The notes below the pieces were generated by a model. It saw only the letters and a list, made by a program, of their open reading frames with translations, made no database searches and was not told the DNA's origin. Below, in pieces: positions 8,514-16,779 of a stretch of 20,219 nt of DNA (positions are counted from its first letter, which is position 1; each line of letters starts with the position of its first letter). The stretch covers positions 1 to 20,219 of the forward strand of contig JAAVYC010000193.1 in assembly GCA_022790905.1 (NCBI GenBank), given 5' to 3'. The translations under genes were made by a program, and so were the position numbers. This stretch comes from Lachnospiraceae bacterium (GTDB lineage: Bacteria > Bacillota > Clostridia > Lachnospirales > Lachnospiraceae).

Positions 8514-8519
8514 AAGGAG
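8514..8519 (+). promoter_or_regulatory. Ribosome binding site that fixes the start of the MBL-fold gene
   Basis: AAGGAG lies 5 bases before the ATG at 8525. Starting there puts the hydrophobic export segment right at the N-terminus. The upstream in-frame ATG at 8444 overlaps the terminator tail and the inverted repeat and has no comparable site. Confidence 0.8.
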
Positions 8520-8524
8520 ATCGA

Positions 8525-9406
8525 ATGAAAAGAAATAAAATAACTGCATTGACGCTTGCTGTGATTATTGCAATGCTTTTATTCCTCAATTTTTTATTGG
8601 GAGAAAAAACGAAAGGTGAATGGGAAATTACGCAATATGGAAATCCAGAAGAAAATCAACGGATGTTTTACACGATAACAGATAGAAAGGGTCACTTAGT
8701 TGTAATAGATGGAGGATGGACAGAGAATGCGGAGGAGGTTCGTTCTGTTATTACGGCAAAGGGCGGCCATGTCGATGCATGGATTCTGACACATCCGCAT
8801 CAAGACCATATCGCGGCGTTTATGGATATTTACGACAAACCAGGGAGAATCAAAATAGATCGCATTTATGCTGTAGATATGCCGGCAGTAGAGCTCTGCA
8901 GGGAAAATGCGTCTTGGGATGAATTTGGAACTTACGAGCGCTTTTTACAGATGGAGATACCACAGTTGGATTATGTACATTCTGGTGATGAGTGGAAGAT
9001 TGGAAATTTGAAATTTGAAGTTTTAAGCGCATATGAAGACCAAGTAGATCAGATGAGCAATGACCTGTTAAACGATGGTTCTATGATGTTTCGTGTCACA
9101 GGAGAGAGCGAAAGTATGCTGTTTTGTGCTGATGTTGGGAAATCTATGAGTGACTATCTGGTAAAAGAGTATGGAGAGGAATTAAAGTCGGACTATCTTC
9201 AAATGGGTCATCACGGAAATGGGGGATTGAAACGAGATTTTTACGAGTTAGTATCTCCTAAAATCGCATTTTTTGATGCTCCAAATTGGTTGTTTTATGA
9301 TGAAGCAGGTCATTATACGACACCGAAGAACCGCAAAATTATGGAGAAACTTGGGAGTGAGATAAAAAATTATGAGTCCGCGCCAAATCGTATTATTTTA
9401 AAATAA
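8525..9406 (+). CDS. Exported metallo-beta-lactamase-fold hydrolase (ComEC C-domain-like)
   Basis: Protein of 293 aa. Residues 1-4 are basic and about 7-26 are hydrophobic, giving a signal anchor or an uncleaved signal peptide, so the enzyme domain should face outward. The MBL metal-binding motif HxHxDH is complete (His90, His92, Asp94, His95 in 'THPHQDH'). A bridging Asp203 sits in 'FCADVGKS', and 'GHHGNG' (His229-His230) supplies the later ligand. 'DGGW' near residue 60 and the 'GHYTTPKN' end resemble the MBL domain of ComEC/Rec2, here without its membrane channel part. Known relatives include phosphodiesterase- and nuclease-like enzymes, but the substrate cannot be read from this sequence. 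It lies between two terminated or promoted units. I find no convincing promoter directly in front of it; a TATATA at 8471 lacks a good -35 box. Confidence 0.82.
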   Translation: MKRNKITALTLAVIIAMLLFLNFLLGEKTKGEWEITQYGNPEENQRMFYTITDRKGHLVVIDGGWTENAEEVRSVITAKGGHVDAWILTHPHQDHIAAFMDIYDKPGRIKIDRIYAVDMPAVELCRENASWDEFGTYERFLQMEIPQLDYVHSGDEWKIGNLKFEVLSAYEDQVDQMSNDLLNDGSMMFRVTGESESMLFCADVGKSMSDYLVKEYGEELKSDYLQMGHHGNGGLKRDFYELVSPKIAFFDAPNWLFYDEAGHYTTPKNRKIMEKLGSEIKNYESAPNRIILK

Positions 9407-9411
9407 AGAAA

Positions 9412-9440
9412 TTGAGTTAAACTATATGGTATGCTATAAT
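9412..9440 (+). promoter_or_regulatory. Strong sigma-A promoter with extended -10 for the GT2/flippase operon
   Basis: A -35 box TTGAGT (9412-9417), a 17-base spacer and a perfect TATAAT (9435-9440) preceded by TGC (extended -10). The ATG at 9462 is only about 15 bases after the expected transcription start, so the leader holds little beyond the GGAGAGG ribosome site at 9449-9455. Confidence 0.85.
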
Positions 9441-9461
9441 TTTTGTCTGGAGAGGTAAATC

Positions 9462-11906
9462 ATGTTAAATTATAATTTTGTAACGGAATGTGTGCGTTTT
9501 CAATTGTATAAAGAAAATACCATAATTTTTAACGGATGGTTTCGGGAAGATAATCCCGATGAGCGCACATTGGAATGTTATTTGGATCAGGAGAGGCTGA
9601 ACTGTTCTCAGAGAACAGTAAAAGGCTCTGAGGTGCGTCAAAAATATTCCGAATACCAGGCAGAAGTCAATGAGGAACAGATTCTCTTGGTCGATTTGCC
9701 GACAGATTGGGAAGAGAGAAAGAAATTATTTTTATATACCTGTAATGGTGTAAAACGAAAAATGTCTTATTCGGCCTCGATCAGACAATTAAAAAAGATC
9801 AAAAATGGTGTGGATTATTATATTGAAATGCAGAGGTTAGAGGGGGACAGTCAGTTGTTGCTCTCTGGCTGGTGCGTGGCAGGCGCTTTGGTTAAGATCA
9901 TGCTCAGAGGGAAAAACGGAAGAGAACTTCCGATCAAAATAAAACGCAGTTACAGAAAGGATATTGCGGGACTTTTTGCGGAATTAGATACAGAATATCA
10001 GGCAGGCTTTCAGCTAACAGCGGATATTTCGAGGGAAAAACATCTGGAGGTCTGTTTTCAGGCTGGCAGTAAAAAGTCAGTTTACCGGATGAAAAGAAGT
10101 CAGTTGAAAAAAGGCAGAGGAAGAGCCGACGGAGTATCAATCTTAAAAAAGGCGGCTTTTTATTATGAACGTCATGGAATGGAGGCGACGCTGTTAAAAA
10201 TCCGATCAAAACTTTTCAGAAATGAAAAAGTGCTCTACGAAGATTGGAGGAAACGCCGCAGTATAACGAAAGAGGAACTTGAGAGACAGAGAGAAGAAAA
10301 ATTTTCTTATTCTCCAAAATTCAGCATTGTTATACCACTTTATCGGACCAAGAAAAGTTATTTGAGAGAGCTGTTAGAGTCTGTACAGAGACAGACTTAT
10401 GGAAATTGGGAGCTCTGCCTCGCAGATGGAAGCGGGAAAGATTTCTTGTTAGAACCCCTCGTATCAGAATATGCAAAAGGGGATCAGAGGATTCGTTATC
10501 GAGCGTTAGAGGAAAATCTTGGAATTTCTGAGAATACAAACAAAGCCATGGATATGGCGAAAGGAGATTTTTTCATATTTGCAGACCATGATGATCTCTT
10601 ATCACCGGATGCGCTCTATGAATGTGCAAAAGCTTTAAATCAGGACGGTGAAATTGAAGTGCTCTATTCTGATGAAGATAAAATAGACACGGATGGCCAA
10701 AAATATTTTGAGCCGCATTTTAAATCGGATCTGAATATTGATCTTTTGTGCAGTATGAATTATATCTGCCATTTATTCGTCGTAAAAAAAACATTAATAG
10801 AAAAGAGTGGGGTGCTTCGCAGTGAGTTTGACGGGGCACAGGATCATGATTTTATCCTGCGCTGCGTGGAGGTGGCAAAAAAGGTCTACCACATTCCCCG
10901 AGTACTCTATCATTGGAGGTGCCATTTGAATTCTACGGCTGCAAATCCTGAGAGTAAGCTCTATGCATTTGAGGCTGGGAGGAAAGCTGTTGAAGAACAT
11001 TATCACAGAATGGGGATTCCTGCGATTGTAGAACATGCCAAAACCTATGGGATGTTTCGTACAAAATATCATTGGGAAGAGCAGCCCCTTATCTCCATTA
11101 TCATACCGAATAAAGATCATATAGATGATTTAAAAAAGTGTATGGATTCGGTTTTAAAAAAATCTTCTTATCAAAATTTTGAATTTGTCATTGTAGAAAA
11201 TAACAGTTCCGAGAAGGAAACGTTTGCCTACTATAAAAAGATAGAGTCAGAGCGGATTCATATCGTCTATTATGAGGGTGAATTTAATTTTGCAAAAATT
11301 AATAATATAGGTGTAAAACATGCAAAAGGAGAGTATCTTTTGCTTCTAAATAACGATACGGAAATGATTGGAGAACACTGTCTAGAAGAATTACTTTATC
11401 CGTGTATGCGAGAAGACGTTGGAGTTGTCGGGGCGAGACTTTATTATGAGGATGATACCGTACAGCATGGTGGAGTGATTATTGGATTTGGCGGAATGGC
11501 AGGCCATGCTTTCATTGGACAGTCCAGATATGAGGCAGGGTATTTTTCTAGAAGTATCTGTACGCAGGATTTATCAGCTGTGACTGCGGCATGTCTGATG
11601 ACAAAAAAGAGTATTTTTGAGGCGGCAGGCGGTTTGACGGAGGAATTTGTTGTTGCCTTAAATGATATTGATTACTGTCTGAAAGTAAGGGCGCTGGGAA
11701 AACTTGTGGTTTATAATCCTTACGCAGAATTATATCACTATGAATCGAAATCCAGGGGATTGGAAGATACACCGGAGAAAGTAGAGAGATTTCAACGTGA
11801 AGTAGCGCTTTTTAACAGGCGATGGGATGAGATTTTAAAAAACGGAGACCCTTATTATAATCGGAATTTAACTTTGAATAAAGCTGATTTTTCGTTGAGA
11901 GTATAG
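9462..11906 (+). CDS. Tandem GT2 glycosyltransferase with two N-terminal accessory modules
   Basis: Protein of 814 aa, cytoplasmic or peripheral, with no signal peptide or clear membrane segment. Residues 1-210 look like two beta-rich modules, each with a 'GW' strand ('FNGWF' at 23-27, 'LSGWC' at 134-138). A basic helical linker follows. The first GT2 domain (about 285-525) starts 'FSIVIPLYR', has Asp375-His-Asp-Asp ('ADHDD') for metal and nucleotide-sugar binding, 'YSDEDKI', and ends at 'LYHWR'. The second GT2 domain (about 542-760) starts 'PLISIIIPNKD' and shows 'VENNS', 'NNDTEM' (Asp632), 'CLMTKKS' and the acceptor-side 'NDIDYC' (Asp735, Asp737). Two GT2 domains in one chain suggest addition of two sugars or an alternating repeat, as in rhamnan-type synthases, but donor and linkage are unknown. 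It is first in an operon of four and a paralogue of the GT at 13382. Confidence 0.85.
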   Translation: MLNYNFVTECVRFQLYKENTIIFNGWFREDNPDERTLECYLDQERLNCSQRTVKGSEVRQKYSEYQAEVNEEQILLVDLPTDWEERKKLFLYTCNGVKRKMSYSASIRQLKKIKNGVDYYIEMQRLEGDSQLLLSGWCVAGALVKIMLRGKNGRELPIKIKRSYRKDIAGLFAELDTEYQAGFQLTADISREKHLEVCFQAGSKKSVYRMKRSQLKKGRGRADGVSILKKAAFYYERHGMEATLLKIRSKLFRNEKVLYEDWRKRRSITKEELERQREEKFSYSPKFSIVIPLYRTKKSYLRELLESVQRQTYGNWELCLADGSGKDFLLEPLVSEYAKGDQRIRYRALEENLGISENTNKAMDMAKGDFFIFADHDDLLSPDALYECAKALNQDGEIEVLYSDEDKIDTDGQKYFEPHFKSDLNIDLLCSMNYICHLFVVKKTLIEKSGVLRSEFDGAQDHDFILRCVEVAKKVYHIPRVLYHWRCHLNSTAANPESKLYAFEAGRKAVEEHYHRMGIPAIVEHAKTYGMFRTKYHWEEQPLISIIIPNKDHIDDLKKCMDSVLKKSSYQNFEFVIVENNSSEKETFAYYKKIESERIHIVYYEGEFNFAKINNIGVKHAKGEYLLLLNNDTEMIGEHCLEELLYPCMREDVGVVGARLYYEDDTVQHGGVIIGFGGMAGHAFIGQSRYEAGYFSRSICTQDLSAVTAACLMTKKSIFEAAGGLTEEFVVALNDIDYCLKVRALGKLVVYNPYAELYHYESKSRGLEDTPEKVERFQREVALFNRRWDEILKNGDPYYNRNLTLNKADFSLRV

Positions 11907-11917
11907 GAAGTGAGATT

Positions 11918-13153
11918 GTGGAAGAGAAAGGGACAAAATCAGTAAAACAAAATATGATATGGAATACAGCGGGCTCTTTGATCTATTATTTTTGTCAATG
12001 GCTGATGTCTGTATTAATTGTGAGGATTTCGGGATTTGCGGATGCAGGTATTCTATCATTGGCACTGAGTGTGACAGCTGCTCCGGCGATTGTAGGATTA
12101 TTTAATATCAGAAGTTACCAGGTATCCGATATTGAAGGACAATATTCAGATGAAGTTTATATCCGGTCTAGAATTTATACAAGTGTGTTGGCATATCTGA
12201 CCTGTATCGGCGTCGTTCTTATCAATGGATATCCGATGAAAAAGGCAGTGGTTATCTTAATGTTCATGTTTTTTAAGATTTCCGAGGGATTTGCAGATGT
12301 CTACTATGGAATTGATCAGAAGAGGGAACGGATGGACTATGCAGGAATCTCTCTGAGTGTCCGTGGAATCGGGACATTGATTTTGTTTTTCGGAGTCTTT
12401 TTGCTGACAGAAAATCTTTTGCTCAGTATTGTTGCGATGACTATTTTTTCTTTTCTCGTTGTTTTTCTCTATGACAGAAAAGTTGCAGGAGTAAAAAAGG
12501 AAAGAGAAGAAAAGAGAGCAAATATTGCAACTCTGGTAAAAAGTCTGTTATGGGTCTGTTTTCCGCTGGCAGTTGTGGCATTTTTAAATAATCTTTCAAT
12601 TTCTGTGCCAAGGCTCTTTTTGGAGCGGTATTATGGAGAGGAGATTATGGGAATCTATTCCTCCGTCTCATCTCCGACCACAGTGATTCAACTTGCGGCA
12701 ATGACATTATTTGCTCCATTGATTCCACCTTTGACAGCAGAATATCACAAAAGAAATAAAAAAAATTTCATGAAAATGATCGGGCAATTTTTCTTACTGA
12801 TTGCAGTGCTTACCATGATCTGTCTCATTGGCGGGAAGTTATTTGCACGTTGGGGACTGGTGCTGTTGTTTGGTGCCGAGATTGAACCGTATGTCTATTT
12901 GTTTTTTCCAGTGGTATTGATTGCAGTTCTTATTGCCTTAAATGCGAGTTTGTTTAGTATCTGTACATTGATGCGTGAGATTAAAACGCAATATTTGATA
13001 GGTTTTGCAGGAATTATAGGAGCTTTACTTTTATCTGTCACAGAAGTAAAAACAGATTCTATGATAGGAGTCAACTGGGCCATGATAGGAACGTTATTGA
13101 TACAGATTGTGATCCAGCTTGGACTGATTGGAAAAAATTTAAAGAACATGTAG
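11918..13153 (+). CDS. Wzx-type polysaccharide flippase (MOP superfamily)
   Basis: Protein of 411 aa, almost entirely hydrophobic, with about 12 predicted membrane segments. The 'QNMIWNTAGSLIYY' start resembles first helices of O-unit flippases, and short charged cytoplasmic loops ('DRKVAGVKKEREEKR', 'YHKRNKKNF') separate the helices. The length fits Wzx proteins (about 400-480 aa). The family moves undecaprenyl-linked oligosaccharides from the inner to the outer membrane leaflet. The start is GTG at 11918, with GGAAG 7 bases upstream and only 11 bases after the preceding stop; the next in-frame ATG would cut into the first helix. Position between two glycosyltransferases supports the role. 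Substrate specificity is not visible. Confidence 0.83.
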   Translation: MEEKGTKSVKQNMIWNTAGSLIYYFCQWLMSVLIVRISGFADAGILSLALSVTAAPAIVGLFNIRSYQVSDIEGQYSDEVYIRSRIYTSVLAYLTCIGVVLINGYPMKKAVVILMFMFFKISEGFADVYYGIDQKRERMDYAGISLSVRGIGTLILFFGVFLLTENLLLSIVAMTIFSFLVVFLYDRKVAGVKKEREEKRANIATLVKSLLWVCFPLAVVAFLNNLSISVPRLFLERYYGEEIMGIYSSVSSPTTVIQLAAMTLFAPLIPPLTAEYHKRNKKNFMKMIGQFFLLIAVLTMICLIGGKLFARWGLVLLFGAEIEPYVYLFFPVVLIAVLIALNASLFSICTLMREIKTQYLIGFAGIIGALLLSVTEVKTDSMIGVNWAMIGTLLIQIVIQLGLIGKNLKNM

Positions 13154-13171
13154 AGGAGAGATAAATCGTTT

Positions 13172-13375
13172 ATGATGCGAGTGTATATATGTCCTGAATG
13201 CGGGTGGATTCGGACGGTATCGAGAAGAAAAAATGTAGAATGTTACAAATGTAATTGTAAACAGATGACATCATCAAAACTTACTTATGTGGAATATGCG
13301 CAAATGGATGAACAAAAGAGAAGAGATTATGCGGAAAGTTGGCTGTACATACATAATCGAAAGAAAGGCAGTTGA
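13172..13375 (+). CDS. Small zinc-ribbon protein of unknown function
   Basis: 67 aa. The N-terminal half has Cys7-x2-Cys10 ('CPECG') and Cys24-x2-Cys27 with a further Cys29 ('CYKCNC'), a typical four-cysteine zinc ribbon or rubredoxin-like knuckle. The C-terminal half is charged and probably helical. No signal peptide or membrane segment. It lies 18 bases after the flippase and 6 bases before the next glycosyltransferase, so it is embedded in the operon. An AGGAG is 13 bases before the first of two adjacent ATGs (13172, 13175), rather far, so the start could be either. I do not recognise a named family. A role as a metal-binding accessory or adaptor of the glycosyltransferases is only a guess from position. 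Confidence 0.72.
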   Translation: MMRVYICPECGWIRTVSRRKNVECYKCNCKQMTSSKLTYVEYAQMDEQKRRDYAESWLYIHNRKKGS

Positions 13376-13381
13376 TGCGCT

Positions 13382-15238
13382 ATGAAGATCACACCTTATA
13401 AAATAATCAAAGGGATCCGGTATTTAAAACACTATGGACCAAAGGCGTTTTTTGCGCGTTTGCAAGATAAAATGGAACCCGACAAAGTTCCCTATGCCCC
13501 GTGGTTTGAACATCACAGAGCGGATGAAGCAACTTTAAGAAAGCAGAGAAAAGAGAGTGAAAGATTCAAAATTCAACCTAAAATCAGTATTGTAGTGCCG
13601 TGTTATAAGACGCCGGAACGGTATCTCATAGAGATGATGGATTCTGTGAGGGAACAGTCTTATTCAAATTGGGAATTATGTCTTGCCGATGCGACACCTT
13701 CTAGCGAAGTGGAAAAAGCGGTTTGTTCTTACCTAGAACAAGAGAAAGAGGAGCGAATTGTTTACCGGCATTTGGAAGAGAATCTTGGAATTGCAGGCAA
13801 TACGAATGTCGGATTAGAGAACGCTTCGGGCGATTGGGTTGCGCTGTTAGATCACGATGATCTCTTAGCAAAAGATGCCTTGTTTGAGATTGTAAAAAAG
13901 ATCAATGAAGATGAGAGATATGGAGCCGTCTATACGGATGAAGATAAAATAGAGGAACAAAAAGGAGAGTTGGTTCATTCACAGCCCCATTTTAAGCCGG
14001 ATTTCAGCATTGATCTGCTCCGATCCAATAACTATATCACGCATTTTTTTTGTGTGAAAAAATCCATTGTAGAGCAGCAGGGAGGATTTCGCAGTGAGTT
14101 TGAGGGGGCACAAGACTATGATTTTATTTTGAGGTGCACGGAATCAACGTTGGTTGGACATGTACCAAGGATCCTCTATCACTGGCGGTTGCACAGCAGT
14201 TCGACGGCGGACAATCCTCTGAGCAAACGCTATGCCTATGATGCGGGACAGCGTGCGATTGAACAGCATTTGAAGCGATGTGGTGAGGAAGGGGAAGTCT
14301 CACAGTTAAAATTTTTCGGATTTTACCAGGTAACATATAAGACGAAAGGTACGCCATTGATCTCCATTGTCATACCGAATAAAGACGAGACAAAAACGTT
14401 GCAAAGATGCATAGAATCACTTCAACAGACAGATTACACAAATTATGAAGTGATTATTGTAGAAAATAACAGTGTATCAGAAGAAATTTTTGCCTATTAT
14501 GGGAAACTATGCGGTGAGGATTACAGAGAGGGCCGTATGTGTCTCTCCTGTTCCGGAACCCTGCCTGGAGGACAAAGTGTACAAGTAGTGACATGGAAAG
14601 GGGATTTTAATTATTCTGCGATCAATAATTTTGGTGTTTCTTTTGCAAAAGGGACATATATCGCATTTTTAAATAATGATATTGAGGTTCTCACGAGGGA
14701 CTGGGCAGAACGGCTTTTGGGCAATTGTCAAAGAGAAAGAGTCGGTATTGTAGGAACTAGACTTTACTACCCTGACAATACTTACCAGCACGCAGGAATT
14801 GTGGTTGGCATTGATGGAATCGCTGCAAATATGTATCCTGGTATGCGAAGAGAACGAGAGGGATATCTCCATAAAGCGGCTTTACAGCTCAACTACAGCG
14901 CTGTGACGGCAGCATTTTTGATGGTGAAGAGGAGTGTGTTTGAAAAAATCGGTGGATTTGAAGAAAAGCTGGCCGTTGCTTTTAATGATGTGGATTTGTG
15001 TTTGAGGGCGAGAGAAGCTGGTTATCTAGTAGTCTATGATCCCTATGTGGAGGCCTATCATTACGAATCCAAGTCCAGAGGAAAAGAGGACACAAAGGAG
15101 AAAATCAAACGATTTGAAGGGGAAATCGAGTTTTTCCGCACACGTTGGATTTCATTTCTCAAAAAAGGGGATCCCTATTATAATCCGAACTTTTCGTTAA
15201 AAAAGTGCAATTATGCGTTAAAACCATACAAAGACTGA
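13382..15238 (+). CDS. Tandem GT2 glycosyltransferase, paralogue of the 9462 gene
   Basis: Protein of 618 aa. A short helical N-terminus (1-65) corresponds to the linker of the 814-aa paralogue ('YGPKAFFARLQDK' against 'HGMEATLLKIRSK'), so this is the same architecture without the two beta modules. The first GT2 domain (about 66-310) has 'ISIVVPCYKT', Asp157-His-Asp-Asp, 'YTDEDKI', 'SQPHFKPDFSIDLL' and 'LYHWR'. The second (about 325-570) has 'PLISIVIPNKD', 'NNDIEV', 'FNDVDLC' and the shared ending 'YHYESKSRG..EDT'. A roughly 19-residue Cys-containing stretch is inserted in the second domain. The start ATG is 7 bases after the zinc-ribbon stop, with only a weak purine run upstream, so translation may be coupled. 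Probably adds two sugars to the lipid-linked glycan; donors are unknown. Confidence 0.85.
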   Translation: MKITPYKIIKGIRYLKHYGPKAFFARLQDKMEPDKVPYAPWFEHHRADEATLRKQRKESERFKIQPKISIVVPCYKTPERYLIEMMDSVREQSYSNWELCLADATPSSEVEKAVCSYLEQEKEERIVYRHLEENLGIAGNTNVGLENASGDWVALLDHDDLLAKDALFEIVKKINEDERYGAVYTDEDKIEEQKGELVHSQPHFKPDFSIDLLRSNNYITHFFCVKKSIVEQQGGFRSEFEGAQDYDFILRCTESTLVGHVPRILYHWRLHSSSTADNPLSKRYAYDAGQRAIEQHLKRCGEEGEVSQLKFFGFYQVTYKTKGTPLISIVIPNKDETKTLQRCIESLQQTDYTNYEVIIVENNSVSEEIFAYYGKLCGEDYREGRMCLSCSGTLPGGQSVQVVTWKGDFNYSAINNFGVSFAKGTYIAFLNNDIEVLTRDWAERLLGNCQRERVGIVGTRLYYPDNTYQHAGIVVGIDGIAANMYPGMRREREGYLHKAALQLNYSAVTAAFLMVKRSVFEKIGGFEEKLAVAFNDVDLCLRAREAGYLVVYDPYVEAYHYESKSRGKEDTKEKIKRFEGEIEFFRTRWISFLKKGDPYYNPNFSLKKCNYALKPYKD

Positions 15239-15271
15239 GAGTATTTTCATAAAAAGTTAAGAAAGTCCGGA

Positions 15272-15300
15272 TTGTCCAATAGATGGAAAAATGGTACTAT
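15272..15300 (+). promoter_or_regulatory. Promoter of the sugar-phosphate transferase operon
   Basis: TTGTCC (15272-15277), a 17-base spacer and TACTAT (15295-15300). A TTAAGAAA lies just upstream (15257-15264), an arrangement repeated at the LCP promoter. The leader would be about 60 bases. The match to consensus is moderate, so this promoter may need an activator. No terminator hairpin is visible between the preceding gene and this promoter, so read-through from the GT operon is likely. Confidence 0.6.
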
Positions 15301-15366
15301 AACATTATCCGTAATGAGTGTTGTTGAATGAAAATGTAGACAGAAGTGTGGCTTTGAGGAAGAACT

Positions 15367-16779
15367 ATGTATCGAAAAGAAAAAAGAAGCTGGGTGAAAC
15401 ATATTGATTTTACGATTGTCGATATGATTGCATTGCAGCTTGCATATATAATTTCATATTTTATCCATACGGGAAGACCTTTTGCAGATTTGCCGTATAT
15501 CAATGAATATTATGGAAGAATGGCAATCATTATCATCATGGTAGATATTTGCATTGTATTTTTCTTTGAGCCATATACGGGAATTTTGCGCAGAAACAGA
15601 GTCCAGGAGTTAAAGGCTGTTTTTATCCACTCTGTCTTAATTTTTGGTGCCATTTTAATTTATATGTGGGGTACAAAACAGTCGAGTATTTATTCCAGAC
15701 AAGTAATTTTTGTCTTTTGGGCGATGTCTGTGATTCTGGGATATTTTTTCCGATGTCTGCTAAAAATTTATGTCCGGCAAAAAATGATCTCTGGAAGAAA
15801 TATGGCAAAAATGCTGATTGTTACGGAAAAGAGCCGGGCACAGGATTGTGTCAGGGATTTTACAAGAACCTATTATAAAGAATTTGAAGTCATTGGATTG
15901 ATTATTATGGACGAAATGTGCACAGGGGAAACGGTGCAGGGAATTTCGGTTGTCGCTTCAGATGAGGATTGTATGGAATATATGAGGACGAACGTTGTGG
16001 ATGAAGTATTTCTAGATCTAAGAGGCAAGGGAGAAGTTCTGATGGAAGAACTTTTAGAGCTTGGAATTACAGTTCACCGCAATTTGATAAAAGTCACAGA
16101 ATTGCCGGCGAATCGAATGGTGGAGCGCTATGGTACGTATATGGTTTTGACGGAATCTATGAGGATAGCCACAGAAAAGCAGTTATTTTTCAAACGTCTG
16201 CTGGATATTTTGGGAAGTTTAGTGGGACTTCTTTTTACAGGGATTGCATTTCTTATTTTTGCACCGATTGTCAAAATTCAATCTCCAGGACCGATCTTTT
16301 ATTCTCAGACTCGTATTGGAAGAAATGGGCGGAAATTTAAGTTTTATAAATTCCGCACGATGGTAACGAATGCGGACGAGCTGAAAAAAGAGCTGTTGGA
16401 ACAAAATGAGATGGAAGGCTTGATGTTTAAGATGGAGGATGATCCCAGAGTTTTTGGGATTGGGAAATTTATGAGAAAGTTTTCTATTGACGAATTGCCG
16501 CAATTTTGGAATGTCTTAAAAGGAGATATGAGCCTTGTTGGGACAAGACCTCCGACAGAGGAAGAGTTTGAACAGTATGAGAGACATCACAAAGCGAGAC
16601 TTGGAATCCGACCGGGATTAACAGGAATGTGGCAGGTCAGTGGGCGCAGTGATATTAAAAATTTTGAGGAAGTTGTTGCTTTGGATACCAAATATATTGT
16701 AAATTGGTCGTTGGGATTAGATGTCAAAATTTTATTAAAAACCGTGGGTGTTGTATTTACAGGAAGAGGGTCGTCATGA
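15367..16779 (+). CDS. Polyprenyl-phosphate sugar-1-phosphate transferase (WbaP/CpsE type)
   Basis: Protein of 470 aa. Four N-terminal membrane helices (within about residues 10-140) are followed by a nucleotide-binding-like central region (CoA_binding_3 style, about 150-265). A fifth hydrophobic segment starts at 'FFKRLLDILGS'. The bacterial sugar transferase domain (PF02397) then shows 'YSQTRIGRNG', 'KFYKFRTM', the Asp375-Glu376 pair in 'SIDELPQFWNVLKGD', 'SLVGTRPP' and 'GLTGMWQVSGRS'. This family moves a hexose-1-phosphate from a UDP-sugar to undecaprenyl phosphate and so starts assembly of a surface glycan; the sugar (Gal, Glc or an acetamido sugar) is not deducible. GAGGAAG just before the ATG is a good ribosome site. 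It is first of three overlapping genes. Confidence 0.92.
   Translation: MYRKEKRSWVKHIDFTIVDMIALQLAYIISYFIHTGRPFADLPYINEYYGRMAIIIIMVDICIVFFFEPYTGILRRNRVQELKAVFIHSVLIFGAILIYMWGTKQSSIYSRQVIFVFWAMSVILGYFFRCLLKIYVRQKMISGRNMAKMLIVTEKSRAQDCVRDFTRTYYKEFEVIGLIIMDEMCTGETVQGISVVASDEDCMEYMRTNVVDEVFLDLRGKGEVLMEELLELGITVHRNLIKVTELPANRMVERYGTYMVLTESMRIATEKQLFFKRLLDILGSLVGLLFTGIAFLIFAPIVKIQSPGPIFYSQTRIGRNGRKFKFYKFRTMVTNADELKKELLEQNEMEGLMFKMEDDPRVFGIGKFMRKFSIDELPQFWNVLKGDMSLVGTRPPTEEEFEQYERHHKARLGIRPGLTGMWQVSGRSDIKNFEEVVALDTKYIVNWSLGLDVKILLKTVGVVFTGRGSS

Noticed and set aside
15239..15271. Terminator after the second tandem GT2.
   Set aside because: No stem of useful length with a T-run could be drawn; the stretch is simply A/T-rich before a promoter.
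16704..16775. Longer N-terminus for the WbbL-like glycosyltransferase.
   Set aside because: It would overlap the upstream gene by 76 bases, while ATG 16776 has a good ribosome site and begins exactly at the GT2 fold.
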